Assembly: GCA_037833965.1 (NCBI GenBank)
Contig: AP031357.1
Span: forward strand, 10,498,001-10,562,000
Source of the DNA: Marchantia polymorpha subsp. ruderalis
Taxonomy: Eukaryota; Streptophyta; Marchantiopsida; Marchantiales; Marchantiaceae
DNA: 64,000 nucleotides
Reading direction: 5' to 3'
The position numbers and the translations under genes were made by a program. A model generated the notes under the pieces. That model was not told the DNA's origin. It did not search any database and saw only the letters and a program-made list of their open reading frames with translations. This document shows positions 22,601 through 32,100 of this stretch, piece after piece; the stretch's first letter is position 1; each line of letters starts with the position of its first letter.

Positions 22601-24423
22601 CTGCAAAGAAGGCGTTCGAAGTTCTCAAGAAGGCGTTGGTGACGGCTCCAATTTTGGCGAAACCGGATTGGGGTAAACCTTTCATTCTCTACACAGATGC
22701 ATCAAATATTGCTGTAGGATGCACCTTGAGTCAATTAGATGATGAAAAGCATGATCATCCAATTGCCTATGCTAGTAGACAAATGGTTCAAGCGGAGAAG
22801 AATTACTCAGTGACAGAGAGAGAGGCCTTAGCTGTAATCTTCTCACTTAAGAAGTTTCGACATTATTTGTTGGGTGGGAGATTCACTATAGTGACTGATC
22901 ATAAGGCTTTGAAATACATTTTCAACAAGCCTAATGCTGAAGGGAGGATAGCTAGATGGAAGCTACTACTAGCAGAGTTTGATTATACCATTGAGGATAG
23001 ACCTGGAAAGAAGCATGCTAATGCGGATTTGATGTCGAGAGCATATGATGATGGAGGAGATCAGTCAGTAGATGACACCTTTCCGGATGAGGACTTGCTA
23101 GTCATGGACACGGTGACAACAGTACCGGAGGAGTACAAGGAAATTTGGGATTTCATCTCTAGAGGAGAGTTTCCTCAAGGAATGCATCAAAGGGAGAAAA
23201 ATGCATTAGTGAAGAGATGTCAACCTTATATGATCATGGAGAAGGTACTTTTTCATCAAGGAGCTGACGGACTTCTACGAAGGGCGGTTGGGAGAGGAGA
23301 GGCACTACAACTCATGAAGGAGTTTCATGATGGTGCAGTATGTGGAGGACATTTTGCGGGGAAGGTAACTGCCTTCAAAATTCTTGATGCTGGTTATCAT
23401 TGGAAGGGTATTTTTAAGGATTGTGTGGAATATTGCAAAAGTTGTGATGTGTGTCAAGCTTTTGCTAAAAAGTCCATGAAAACCCCTCCTATGATTTCTG
23501 TACCAGTGTTAGGTCCTTTTGAAAAGTGGGGAATAGATTTTGTAGGTCCTTTGAATCTTACTCCTCGAGGGAATAAGTTCATTGTGATAGCTACAGATTA
23601 TCTTACGAAGTGGGTAGAGGCAAGACCACTTAAATCTACTAATGAGAAGGAGGTTGGTAGATTTTTATATGAGAGAATCATTACTCGATTTGGTTGTCCA
23701 TTGGAGTTAGTATCAGATAGAGGAGGAGAATTTGTGGGAAGTATGATTCAAGCCATGTTGGAGCACTTTTCCATCAAGGCTCGAGTAACCACTTCCTACA
23801 AACCTAACGCTAACGGGTTGGCGGAGCGGACCAACTACACTTTGTGTATGATGTTGGCCAAGGATGCAGACATGGACGGGAGTAAACACAATTGGGACAA
23901 GAGGCTCCATGCTATCTTATGGGAGTATCGCACAACATGGAAGACATCTACCGGATACTCACCTTTTCGGATGGTGTATGGAGTTGAGTCAAAACTTCCC
24001 ATACAGTTTGACTTGACAACATTCACAACAATCCAGCAAAGGTTGAAGAAATCAAATGGAGCAGAAGCCATCAAGTCTCGCCAACAACAATTGATGGAGT
24101 TGGAGGAAGCTCGGGCACTAGCCATGGTACGAGTGGAGCGGGCTCAACACTTGCAGAAGAAGTATCACGACAAACGAAGTGGAAACCAGAACTTGAAGCC
24201 GTTCAAGGAAGGTGATTGGGTGATGCTCTTTGATGCAATTAGATACAAGAGAGCTAGGAAAAAGTTTCTTCCTAAGTATTTTGGACCTTTCATAGTTGAG
24301 AAGGTGTGGGGAAATTTCACTTATGACATCAAGGAGTTAGGAGGACGTCACTTCGATCGAGTCAACCACGACAAGTTGAAGTTATTCCATCGAAGATCAG
24401 ATTCTTTCACTCCGAGGGCGTAG
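19657..24423 (+). CDS. Inner element: gag-pol polyprotein
   Basis: One continuous frame of about 1588 codons from the ATG at 19657 (MGKLPVFYGRENEDVEAF). Gag retrotransposon region occupies about residues 1-200 (ALKWYKEYKRE, FLPSESYEKL). A CCHC knuckle starts at residue 267 (CFSCGGPHFQRNC). The protease motif VLVDGGSAVNAMS is near residue 469. The reverse transcriptase has DYKKLNAVTKKDYYPLPFID and catalytic FIDDF near residue 863. RNase H has ILYTDASNIAVGCTLSQLD near residue 1013 and TDHKALKYIF. Integrase has the HHCC domain ending CKSCDVCQAF, then WGIDFVGPL, LVSDRGGEFVG and NANGLAERTNYTL. No chromodomain or envelope follows. Expected to encode everything needed for particle formation, reverse transcription and integration. 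It looks whole. Confidence 0.93.
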   Translation: MGKLPVFYGRENEDVEAFVRDFKRACIGNNERKKDEWAMLLPDFLEDSALKWYKEYKREHSEDDTWETLTENLIENFLPSESYEKLMCEVTFLKQGENEKVRTYVERTEKLESRFHVVLRKGGDEVDATMVGIRAMLMKNFVGGLRPEIRSKVRYEKPSSKAEAIRIAIRMEESLEDDDSSLVAREVAPPVVGRSIVSNPSTSSTIANPSVDFQNELKSITETLADLKINVVQLWEKRNQNVGGGSRGYGNYPPRGNPPSGNFAVSCFSCGGPHFQRNCPNPRQHDGVRHNNNAPATQQAKDKGVASIDVFPHQCTFEKGESSKSKVDILAHEKKRARFADESIFMEDTPSRSTRSSGVSQPRVPRKKLGMDDFSISSSQAKYDVVEDVGNQKANITVGQLIALNPAIRKELRGGLISTRTKKRKSKGKAHMTNVGVGVVDAAASEVCTHASKIEVRINGHDVSDVLVDGGSAVNAMSERLMQKLGMQPSRPSSIIVGMANKQKVRPLGVVDKVVVSVRGVQTLLSFQILKEASYDLLLGRPWLRAVRTTDRWHKGYLRIGPKNHRVKVPLTRGGESTTDSDRPTDEYWESESEESGSFSEVDTDISTSDQETSSEYSSDDNVQVQVIAAMELLPRPGVKKDPDKVEMSEEEVCRRLSTLRFGPKVTKEEKAKFLDIFRKYIHVFAFSYKDLKHVTLETHRIELEEKARPIRQKQRRINPPTALVVKEEIDKLKEAGFIYEVENSEWVSPIVIVKKKNGKLRVCVDYKKLNAVTKKDYYPLPFIDEILEEVAGHEWYSFGDGYSGYNQIQIALEDQLKTTFTTPWGTFAFRVMPFGLCNAPATFQRFMNRVFEPFIGKFVRDFIDDFCVYGRKADHFDHLIKILQRLEEAKASLNPEKCIFGCEEGLLLGHIISKNGIAVDPEKVTRIMELPFPATLTKLRQFLGMVGYYRRFILSFSNKAHALTNYMKKGVEYELIFKDEAAKKAFEVLKKALVTAPILAKPDWGKPFILYTDASNIAVGCTLSQLDDEKHDHPIAYASRQMVQAEKNYSVTEREALAVIFSLKKFRHYLLGGRFTIVTDHKALKYIFNKPNAEGRIARWKLLLAEFDYTIEDRPGKKHANADLMSRAYDDGGDQSVDDTFPDEDLLVMDTVTTVPEEYKEIWDFISRGEFPQGMHQREKNALVKRCQPYMIMEKVLFHQGADGLLRRAVGRGEALQLMKEFHDGAVCGGHFAGKVTAFKILDAGYHWKGIFKDCVEYCKSCDVCQAFAKKSMKTPPMISVPVLGPFEKWGIDFVGPLNLTPRGNKFIVIATDYLTKWVEARPLKSTNEKEVGRFLYERIITRFGCPLELVSDRGGEFVGSMIQAMLEHFSIKARVTTSYKPNANGLAERTNYTLCMMLAKDADMDGSKHNWDKRLHAILWEYRTTWKTSTGYSPFRMVYGVESKLPIQFDLTTFTTIQQRLKKSNGAEAIKSRQQQLMELEEARALAMVRVERAQHLQKKYHDKRSGNQNLKPFKEGDWVMLFDAIRYKRARKKFLPKYFGPFIVEKVWGNFTYDIKELGGRHFDRVNHDKLKLFHRRSDSFTPRA

Positions 24424-24446
24424 TGAAATCTTAGTCCGGGGGTAAA

Positions 24447-25307
24447 TGTAAGACCGGGTGTTGCACATATGTACTAAGTCTTAGAAGTGGTCAAGGGAAT
24501 AAGGATGATTAGCCAAGGCATAGCTAAGACTAGCTAGTTATGACTAAACTAGTTAGTTATAACTAAGTTTATCTAGTCATGACTAAGTTTAGCTACAATG
24601 TCTATAGTTGGCGGAATAATTAGCGGACTTCTAGAAGAATGGAGTGAGCACTTCTATTTTGTCCTTTACAAGGAGTGAGCACTTCTATTTTGTCTTATAC
24701 AAAAGTTCTAGATTCCAAGGGATTAGATATTTGACTAGAAGCTTGGATTTGATTGGTTTGACTAAATGTATGAAAGATGATTGGCTAGACTAAGTCTAAT
24801 GTTGACTTAGTGGCTAGGAAGCTTGTAGAAGTTTAAAAGCTTCAAATGGCATGTCGCCACCTCAACCTTGGATTCCAGAAGCTTCTAGAAGGTTTAGGTA
24901 GGCCAATGGCATGTTGCCACGTAGAGAAGGTTAGTCAAACTTACCTAGGTAAAAGTAAGTTAGGAGAAATTACCACATGTTACTATGGTAACTTCTCAAG
25001 TAGTATAAATAGAGAGGTAGAGTAGCACCTCTCAAGCAAGTTTGGAGAGTCATGTGTGAGGACTTGTTTCAATAATGAAGGAGTGAAGTTTTCGAGTATC
25101 TTGGAGTATCGACGTGTGTTTGCGTTTATGTGAAGAGGGTGATGTGAGGAGAGTTTGTGTGTGTGAGTTGGAGTGATACATGAGAGTTTGTGAGAGAAGG
25201 TGTTTGTGACATGAGTGAGAGTATGAATCCTAGTCTTCTAGAACCATGATGCGCTACCACAAAGCCATCAGAGGTAGACCTGAGTGAGAGTCAGCCCGGA
25301 GGTTGCA
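24447..25307 (+). repeat. 3' LTR of the inner element
   Basis: Exact-looking copy of 17454-18314 at a constant offset of 6993. It is preceded by the purine-rich tract CCGGGGGTAAA (24436-24446), the likely polypurine primer for plus-strand synthesis. After the terminal CA comes GTGC, the target duplication. Confidence 0.95.
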
Positions 25308-25389
25308 GTGCCAAGGAGCGAGATCGTGTTCTCCAACGGGCCAAGAGGTACCGATTGGAGGGATCACATGTTCTCCGAGTATGGGAGGA

Positions 25390-26500
25390 CGGTAGGGTAC
25401 GAGTAGTACCACATCCAGCCCAGAGAGCACGCATTGTGAAGCATGCTCATGAGGAGTTGGGACATTTTGGAGTGAAGCGTACATACAGCTTACTCCTTGG
25501 TCAATATTGGTGGCGTGGTATGCATACTCAGGTACAGCAGTTGGTATCACGTTGCATGGTTTGTGATCGAGTGAGGGCATCATTCAATGCCCCGACACCA
25601 GTGTTACATCCATTACCCATCATGGGTTTGGGTTACCGTTGGAGTTTGGACTTTGCTGGACCACTACCTTTGACTGTACGACATCATCGGTATGTGTTGG
25701 TGATGGTGGAGCATTTCTCCAAGTGGATTGAGTTGGTGGCATTACCTGACAAGGCAAGTGAGGGAGTAGCGTATGCTTTTCTTGACAGAGTGCTTAGTCA
25801 ATATGGTGCACCAGCTGAGGTGTTGACCGATCAGGGAACGGAGTTTCAGGGCGAGTTTCAGGTCTTGTGCGACAAGGCACTGATTGATCATCGGACCACG
25901 TCGCGAGATCATCCAGAGGCGGATGGTTTAGCTGAACGTGTTGTACAGACGGTGAAGAGGGCGTTGCGCAAGTATGGCCTGCAGAAAGGTCATCTTGGGG
26001 ACTGGGATTTCCAGTTACCGTGGTTGGCCATGGGATATCGGTTCAGTCGGCAGGCATCCTTGGCTTCCTTCTCACCATATTTTCTATTGTACGGCCGAGA
26101 TCCAGACTTGCCAACATCGATTCGTCGTGAGTCTAGCGAGGTGGTGAACCTTGATGACCCGAATATGTGGGTGAGAGTATGTTCTCAACGTGCAGAGCTC
26201 TTTCGGAGAGTTATGCCTGCAGCGTTTGAGAATCTTGCGATTGCTCAACATAGAGATACGTTGCGGTACGCAACCATTCGGGGAGGAGGTTATCGACCAT
26301 CAATTCGTAGATTCCATGTGGGAGACTACGTCTATCTACAGCAGACTGCACCGACGACATTGGATGTGACGGCGGGACGCACCATCTTGCGGGTGCGGGA
26401 GGTATTACCTTCTGGAGTTCTCCTGTTGGAGGGTCGTGACGGCGTTGTTTGGAAGGATCATGTGCGCAATTGTGCGCCATGCCACCTCCCAAACGTAGAT
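25390..26500 (+). CDS. Outer element: integrase
   Basis: Resumes right after the nested element. The HHCC zinc domain is visible as HEELGHFGVKRTY...CMVCDRVR (about 25440-25570). The catalytic core gives SLDFAGPLPLT, VLTDQGTEF and PEADGLAERVVQTVKRAL, supplying the D, D and E residues (about 25650-25970). A C-terminal segment (FHVGDYVYLQQTAP) resembles the GPY/F-type region of gypsy integrases. It would insert element cDNA into host DNA. A PHD finger continues in the same frame. Confidence 0.85.
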
Positions 26501-26539
26501 GGCACTATGGACCCAAGCTTAGCGATAGTACGTGCTAGC

Positions 26540-26689
26540 TTGAGGTGCATGCTGTGTGGGTCGGCTGGTCAGGCGGCCCGTATGTTGGTGTGTGATAGGT
26601 GCTCTAGGGGATGGCACATGTCGTGCCTAACTCCGCCTATCGATGTTATTCCGGTTGGACGATGGGTTTGTCCTCGATGTACTTCATAG
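26540..26689 (+). CDS. Outer element: C-terminal PHD finger on integrase
   Basis: The last 50 codons give a complete C4-H-C3 PHD pattern: CMLC, then CDRCSRGWHMSC, then the PPIDVIPVGRW segment with the tryptophan two residues before the final pair, then CPRC. PHD fingers commonly bind the histone H3 tail, its lysine-4 methylation state deciding affinity. In this position chromoviruses carry a chromodomain, so a role in targeting integration is the natural inference. The ligand cannot be read from sequence. Confidence 0.82.
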   Translation: MRCMLCGSAGQAARMLVCDRCSRGWHMSCLTPPIDVIPVGRWVCPRCTS

Positions 26690-26848
26690 GGGTAGATGAC
26701 TTGATCTTCACATGTTATGAATTGCAGATAGGCGACTAACGATGGGGCGACATAGCACCCGGCCTACTGGTTCGCGCACCCACGAAGGTGTATAGCATGT
26801 AGTTGTAGATGGGGCTACCTGGGAGTCAGAGGGACTTGACCGCCAGCT

Positions 26849-26860
26849 AGGGGGGCGAGT
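26849..26860 (+). other. Polypurine tract of the outer element
   Basis: AGGGGGGCGAGT ends directly before block A (TGTGACATTT at 26861). Its position argues that block A begins the 3' LTR proper. Confidence 0.5.
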
Positions 26861-26976
26861 TGTGACATTTGAGTGTGTACTCTCTCGCGCCTTATATGTG
26901 TGTATGTGTGTGCGTATGTGTATGTGAGTAGCATGTCAGCGATGTAGAGTGTATGGCGATATGTATTCGCACGACA
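26861..26976 (+). repeat. Block A (first copy) at the 3' end of the outer element
   Basis: 116 bp starting TGTGACATTTG and ending CGCACGACA (TG...CA). Rich in TGTGTATGTG units. Repeated at 27275-27390 with one difference by eye (GTAGCATG versus GTAGGATG). Confidence 0.8.
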
Positions 26977-26978
26977 GC

Positions 26979-27270
26979 TGTCATGTAGTTACGAGTCGGC
27001 TCACGAAGTTCAGACACTTACTATATTTAGCCGTAAAGTCAGGGTTCCGGTCACGAGAGTTATACAGTCGGGGACGGCTCGAAGAACGTCAGTTCTTCGA
27101 GTCGAGCCTGGAAGCGTTGGGAGCGTAGAGTGACTTTCCCCTTTGCGTCGACCTGGATTCTCCGAGTGTGGAGTGGGTTGGGCTTGACTCATGTTTGTGA
27201 CGGTGACGGTTTGTTGCCAGTAGGGTAATTGACCGACGGGAATTCCAGTGGGGAATTTCCCGTACGTTTC
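26979..27270 (+). repeat. 3' copy of block B
   Basis: 292 bp matching 10133-10424 with about four substitutions and no length change. It lies between the two block A copies. Confidence 0.85.
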
Positions 27271-27274
27271 TAGT

Positions 27275-27390
27275 TGTGACATTTGAGTGTGTACTCTCTC
27301 GCGCCTTATATGTGTGTATGTGTGTGCGTATGTGTATGTGAGTAGGATGTCAGCGATGTAGAGTGTATGGCGATATGTATTCGCACGACA
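27275..27390 (+). repeat. Block A (second copy), right end of the outer element
   Basis: 116 bp, the second copy of 26861-26976. It ends in CA and is followed at once by CCCA (27391-27394), matching the left flank, so it marks the right border of the insertion. Confidence 0.75.
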
Positions 27391-27394
27391 CCCA

Positions 27395-29042
27395 AATATA
27401 AGTACGGAGCTCGTTAAAATACCCAAACATGCAACGTGATCAACTTATATTTAATAATTACTTTCAATGTAAGATATTCAACAACTCATTTGATTTTTGA
27501 TGTAATTTAATAATTAGATTACACCTCTTCAGTAGATATCAACAAGTAAAGAAAACCAGGTTGAAGATGAGAAGTATTTATGTAATTTTAAGCTACGAAT
27601 GCTCCACTTTAAATTTGTATCATATTCTTTCACGTTTTATATAATTTTGTGTTACATCATTCTGACATGTGTCAAACAGAATCTGCTTGTGCACTTTCAA
27701 AATGCTTGTTAACCATAATCATCATAGTTAGCCAAAAAAATGAATCATTCGAAATCTCTACCAAAGAAAACTTTTTCTGCCACTCTACAATCCCATGACA
27801 TTAATCTCTCCGGAGTATAATTTTTTTTGCGACAGTAAAAGTGGCCATGCAAGGCCAAGACAACAATACTTTTATCAAGTAGAATGTCACACAAGGAGCC
27901 TTTCGTGTCTTGCCAACCTGGGATGATTGGATTATTATTCTGGTGGTCATTTATCGACGAGAGACACAGTTGCTAGCATCGTTATTTGAAACTTAGCCTG
28001 GGGTGATGTTGCTACTATCTTAAATTCTCTGAAAATTACCAGAAGGACGCAGAAACTCAAGGAGTGCGTGGAGGTGAGATAGATACCGTTTTTCTGGAAT
28101 GCGACCTAGTTTACCATCAAAGCCGCCAGGAAGCACACATCTCATTATCAACATTCATGCAATAGTTTACGGTATGTATTTGCGTACAGTTTGAAGAATC
28201 CATAGCCTTTTGCTATTGAAATGAAGATGTAACATATTTATCATAGAGATAATAGCTCGTATGTTTTAACTCTTATGATCTCGAGCAGGGTTTTCTTCGG
28301 CTTTACTGGACTCTACTTTGTAAGATTTAGACGGGCTTCGATCTCTATTTTGTTTCATGCATCTCCGTTGCAGGTATATTTTTTAAAAACTTCCACATTA
28401 TAAGGTGTTGAGATTTTAGTGATAATAAACAGTGATTATAAAGCGAAGTTGTTGAACACTCTGTAGGCTTTCAAAGTGCATGTGGTAGATAAAATACAGC
28501 AAACATTGGACTGCTTAGAGGCATTTGAAACTTGCAAGTTTACATCCCCATGGTGATGTGTAGTAAGTAGTATTTTATTTGCGAATAATTCACTAACCTT
28601 ACGACCTTACGAATGACTGTCTTTCCAACCTCCCTCTGGGACCCTCCACTTGGCACGCTGAGGAGGCTATTCTAGGCAGCGTTCCTGTTTTCTGAGTGGT
28701 TGAATAATCCTCGAAAGAGATATGTACCGGGCCGGCTTGGGCTCCATCAATCCACTCCTAGAACACGGGGCCCCCTTGGGAGGTTAGGATGAATCTCTAA
28801 TCTGGTCAGAACCCGGGCTGATGTTCACTTCAGCAATCCTAGAATCCCTTGCCAATGGATCTACAGGTTGTCTCCAACTGTAACACATGTTTACAATACA
28901 CAGCACTAGTTAAATAAACTTAAAACTCATGATAATGCCGTTGATCGCAAATGTAGGGCCCTTTGAAAAGTCATAAATGAAAGGGCGAAGGCAAGTACTG
29001 CACAAACATGAGAAGATTGTCCACAGGAGTCTGGTCGGAGTC
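27395..29042. other. Intergenic; no gene supported
   Basis: Mostly AT-rich DNA. A more GC-balanced patch at 28600-28880 shows no domain or RNA signature. No coding chain was found on either strand. Confidence 0.45.
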
Positions 29043-29113
29043 TAACTATTCTGACATGAAAATGGAAATTTAACACCTAAATTTACATTTCCATTTTCAT
29101 GTCAGAATAGTTA
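29043..29113. repeat. Perfect 27-bp inverted repeat (hairpin)
   Basis: The arms 29043-29069 and 29087-29113 are exact reverse complements (TAACTATTCTGACATGAAAA... and its mirror), separated by 17 bp. Such a perfect stem would fold strongly in RNA or single-stranded DNA. It could be a very small MITE, a foldback remnant or a small-RNA source. Confidence 0.85.
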
Positions 29114-32100
29114 ATTTTTTTAGTAGAATAAATTAAGCTAATTTAGGTGAGTGACTAATATAACTATACCTGCCTATCACTGTTGGTTGGGATGTCTGTC
29201 AATGACAAAAGCAAGGAGCACATTTGAAAGGACAATGAGGATACAAAATTGTACAATCTGTGCCGGGCAGTTTGGCTCGATACGATACAAGGACGTTGAG
29301 GAAGCATTGTAGCTACTACTCTATCATTCAGATTGACTTCCTAAGAAAGCTGAGCTTGTCAAAGATCATCGGTCAAAGATCCGTCATGTGATGATATCTT
29401 TGCAGAAGACACATTCAACGAGCGAGGCCCTTTTACCGGTTGTGCCACTTCAAGCTTCTAAACGAATCTGAAATCAGTGGACGACTGATCGGACGACACA
29501 CTGGGGCGCTTTAGAAGATCAGTTCCGAGAACTTGCCTCGAGATAGTCTTCTCTTCTAGCAGCTTGGCTGCTTCTAAGGAAGTTTTATACTAAGTGCCCA
29601 AGAGCACGAAAATTCCTCGGAGCCATCCTCACGAAGCGGTATGAGCTATGTCCACGCAAGGGACTTATGTCAGTGCACTCGCAATGTTCGAAGTCAAGGT
29701 GGAAGGGAAGGGAAGGGAAGGTTTCAACTTTTGTGACACAGAATGTGCTTCGCTAGGAGAAAGAGAACCTTCTCGATTTGGAGGCGCGATGTGTCCAAAG
29801 GATCGTGCTGGCGAGAGAATACTCGGCCTTCTTCATCGAGACTTCTATTCTACAATGGGATTCTGCAGTCGGCTCCAACGAAGTCTTCCCATTGTCAAGA
29901 CGACATTTCCATGCTATAGAACCTTCTAGACATGGTTCGAGCATGGTGAGACCAAACGTCAAGTACGTGCAAGGATGGAGGTCGCTCTAACACGGGAGCA
30001 TAAGTAGTATTACAGTAAGGAGGAGATGGTGTCTGAGTTAATTTGATTCAATTTTTCTAAACCTGGAGAATAAATGGACACGCAGATGTTTGCGAGCACT
30101 CTCGGTTATAATTCTTACAAACTAGAAAAAAATTCATGGAAGGAGGAAAATCTATTCGATCATATGATTATATCATTCTTATCATCTTCATAAAAGTTTA
30201 TCTTGCAGTTTATGACGGCTTTCAGAGTAAACGTTTTAATTCACCATAAATGTTTTACTTAAGTGAGCCGTAGAGATTGGACTTTAGCCAAGATCACTAA
30301 ACACAAACTATGAATTAAAACATCAGCATCATTATTATTTCATCAGTTTCAAGTTGCTATTTCTTCTCGTTATTAATTGCAACTGGTATTGTCAGTGTGA
30401 TAATATATATATATATATATATAAATTTCATTCCTAAGCTTGAATTTATTTTGGAATTCGTTCAATCAATTGGATTTCAGAGAATAGTTATCTTTCTTGT
30501 AGGTTGGAGCAGGCTTGGCCACGGTCCCGTTAACGGGTTTAGGAAAAAAGTGTACCGGTTAACAGGTCCCAGAGATAATTGGGACCGGTTAAACGGGACA
30601 GACGGTTAACTGCCAGTCCGGAGCAGACCGTGTCCAACTCTACAACCGTAGTAGATTGGGAATCAATAAGGCTACTTACTGATATTTTGAAAACATTTGA
30701 GAACTTCTTCAGATACATTAGGAACTGAAAGGCACGATTACAATTTTCACCGGAAAAACTATTATTTGAGTCCAAAATTTTTTCAATTGAGAAGTTATGC
30801 GTTTTGGTACGGTAATTCAAAGCTGGAATTATTTGGATTACCTTTGACATTCTTAAGAGAATTTTGAAGAGTAAAATTTAAGTCAATCTCATGACCGCAA
30901 GAGAAATAATCACTACCATAAAGATAACAAGAAGTAGCTTGAATCTCCATTATATATCAACTCAACTCTGCAAAGTCACAGCACTATTAATCTCAAATCA
31001 TAATGTTTGATAATAATCAGAATATGACATTCTAATCTTCTAAACTTTTTCTTATTAGATCTGCATACATATATAATTTCATAAAGTATTTTTCCAGGTT
31101 TAACTACAGCGTTTAAAAAAATATTTTGACAAATTCTTTTTCATGTATTCAGGTAAAAAAATGCTTCCAAATTCAAAATTTTAATTTTAATTTAAAATTC
31201 ACTTCTATGTACATTAAAGTAAATTTCTTATTTTTTTATAAAAAAAATAATTTATTTAATTTAAAAATGTAAAAATCTATCTTCTTAATACCGTATTTCT
31301 CATCTAAAAGATTTGAAATCTAATGATGCTATCAAAAAATTTTTGACAAATGTGAAGGTAAAATATACTCATTCATAAAATTAATTTAATGTATCATTGT
31401 TTTCATAAATATGTCTAGCAATTTAAAATATAATTGAACAAAAATTTCAATTCAAAAACTTCAGATTTTCTTTGTAAAGTTTATCAATTAAAGGTGTACT
31501 TTGATGATCAATGAGAATTTAGAGATGAATTTTTAACAAAGGGGAAAAATAATTTTTACTCAAACATTTTATGTTAATATATATATATATAAATAATTTT
31601 ATAACAATTTTCATGTTATTTTTAAAAATACTACAATCTTAGTGATTTAAAATTTGCAAAATATACTATAATAATTTGATAAAAAAAATTTCAATCATGC
31701 ATTGAAGGTATAAGATTTGCATCATCTATTCATTTCCAAGTTTGTGTCTTGACTTTGTTCATTTATGTATATTGTCATCAACACATTTGATTTTGATTTT
31801 AATTTAAATTCACTATTTATTTATTGAAATAAAAATGAATTTATTGTGTTTTGAAAATTCGATTTTTTAAATAATGTAACTATTTTTAGTTATTTAGAAA
31901 TAAAATAAACGTAATTCAAGATGAAATAGAATTGACTTATAATGGAAAATACATAGTTGTCATGTATGTGATCCGCATACTGGATAAAATAAAAGTGTAA
32001 GTGTAAATCGCGACATCTCTACAATCCATATGTTTTTTAGATAAGAATTGCAAGTTAGTTGAGAAATATGTGCTTGTTAGATCTATTTATCATATCATCA

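Larger units (their letters stand above)
17454..25307 (+). mobile_element. Inner Ty3/gypsy LTR retrotransposon, nested in the outer element (looks whole)
   Basis: A 7854-bp element with 861-bp LTRs (TG...CA) that show no difference by eye, a primer-binding site, an extra small zinc-knuckle frame, a long gag-pol frame and a polypurine tract. It is flanked by a 4-bp GTGC duplication (17450-17453 and 25308-25311). It sits between the RNase H and integrase regions of the outer element, in the same orientation. The RT type (DGYSGYNQI, MPFGLCNAPATFQRFMNRVF), no chromodomain and an Asp-tRNA-like primer site suggest the non-chromovirus (Athila/Tat-like or bryophyte Phygy-like) branch. It looks whole, with no evident break, and very young. 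Confidence 0.93.
10133..27390 (+). mobile_element. Outer Ty3/gypsy-type LTR retrotransposon with DNA methyltransferase and PHD finger (broken, carries a nested element)
   Basis: A large element about 9.4 kb long without its insertion. Order of parts: terminal repeat, 1.5-kb leader, gag with two zinc knuckles, aspartic protease, C5-cytosine methyltransferase, reverse transcriptase, RNase H, then a younger LTR element at 17454-25307, integrase, PHD finger, polypurine tract and a compound 3' repeat. RT before integrase places it in Ty3/gypsy. A 4-bp CCCA duplication flanks the ends. The two 292-bp terminal blocks differ at about four positions by eye, so the insertion is fairly young. It is broken: besides the nested insertion, its coding region has about one or two further interruptions, one of which could be a natural gag-pol boundary. 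A methyltransferase and a PHD finger are not part of the normal Ty3/gypsy gene set. Confidence 0.88.

Noticed and set aside
26861-27390. A-B-A block read as a separate miniature LTR element (TRIM) inserted at the 3' end
   Set aside because: No target duplication around it and B also occurs at the 5' end of the large element, so it belongs to that element's termini.
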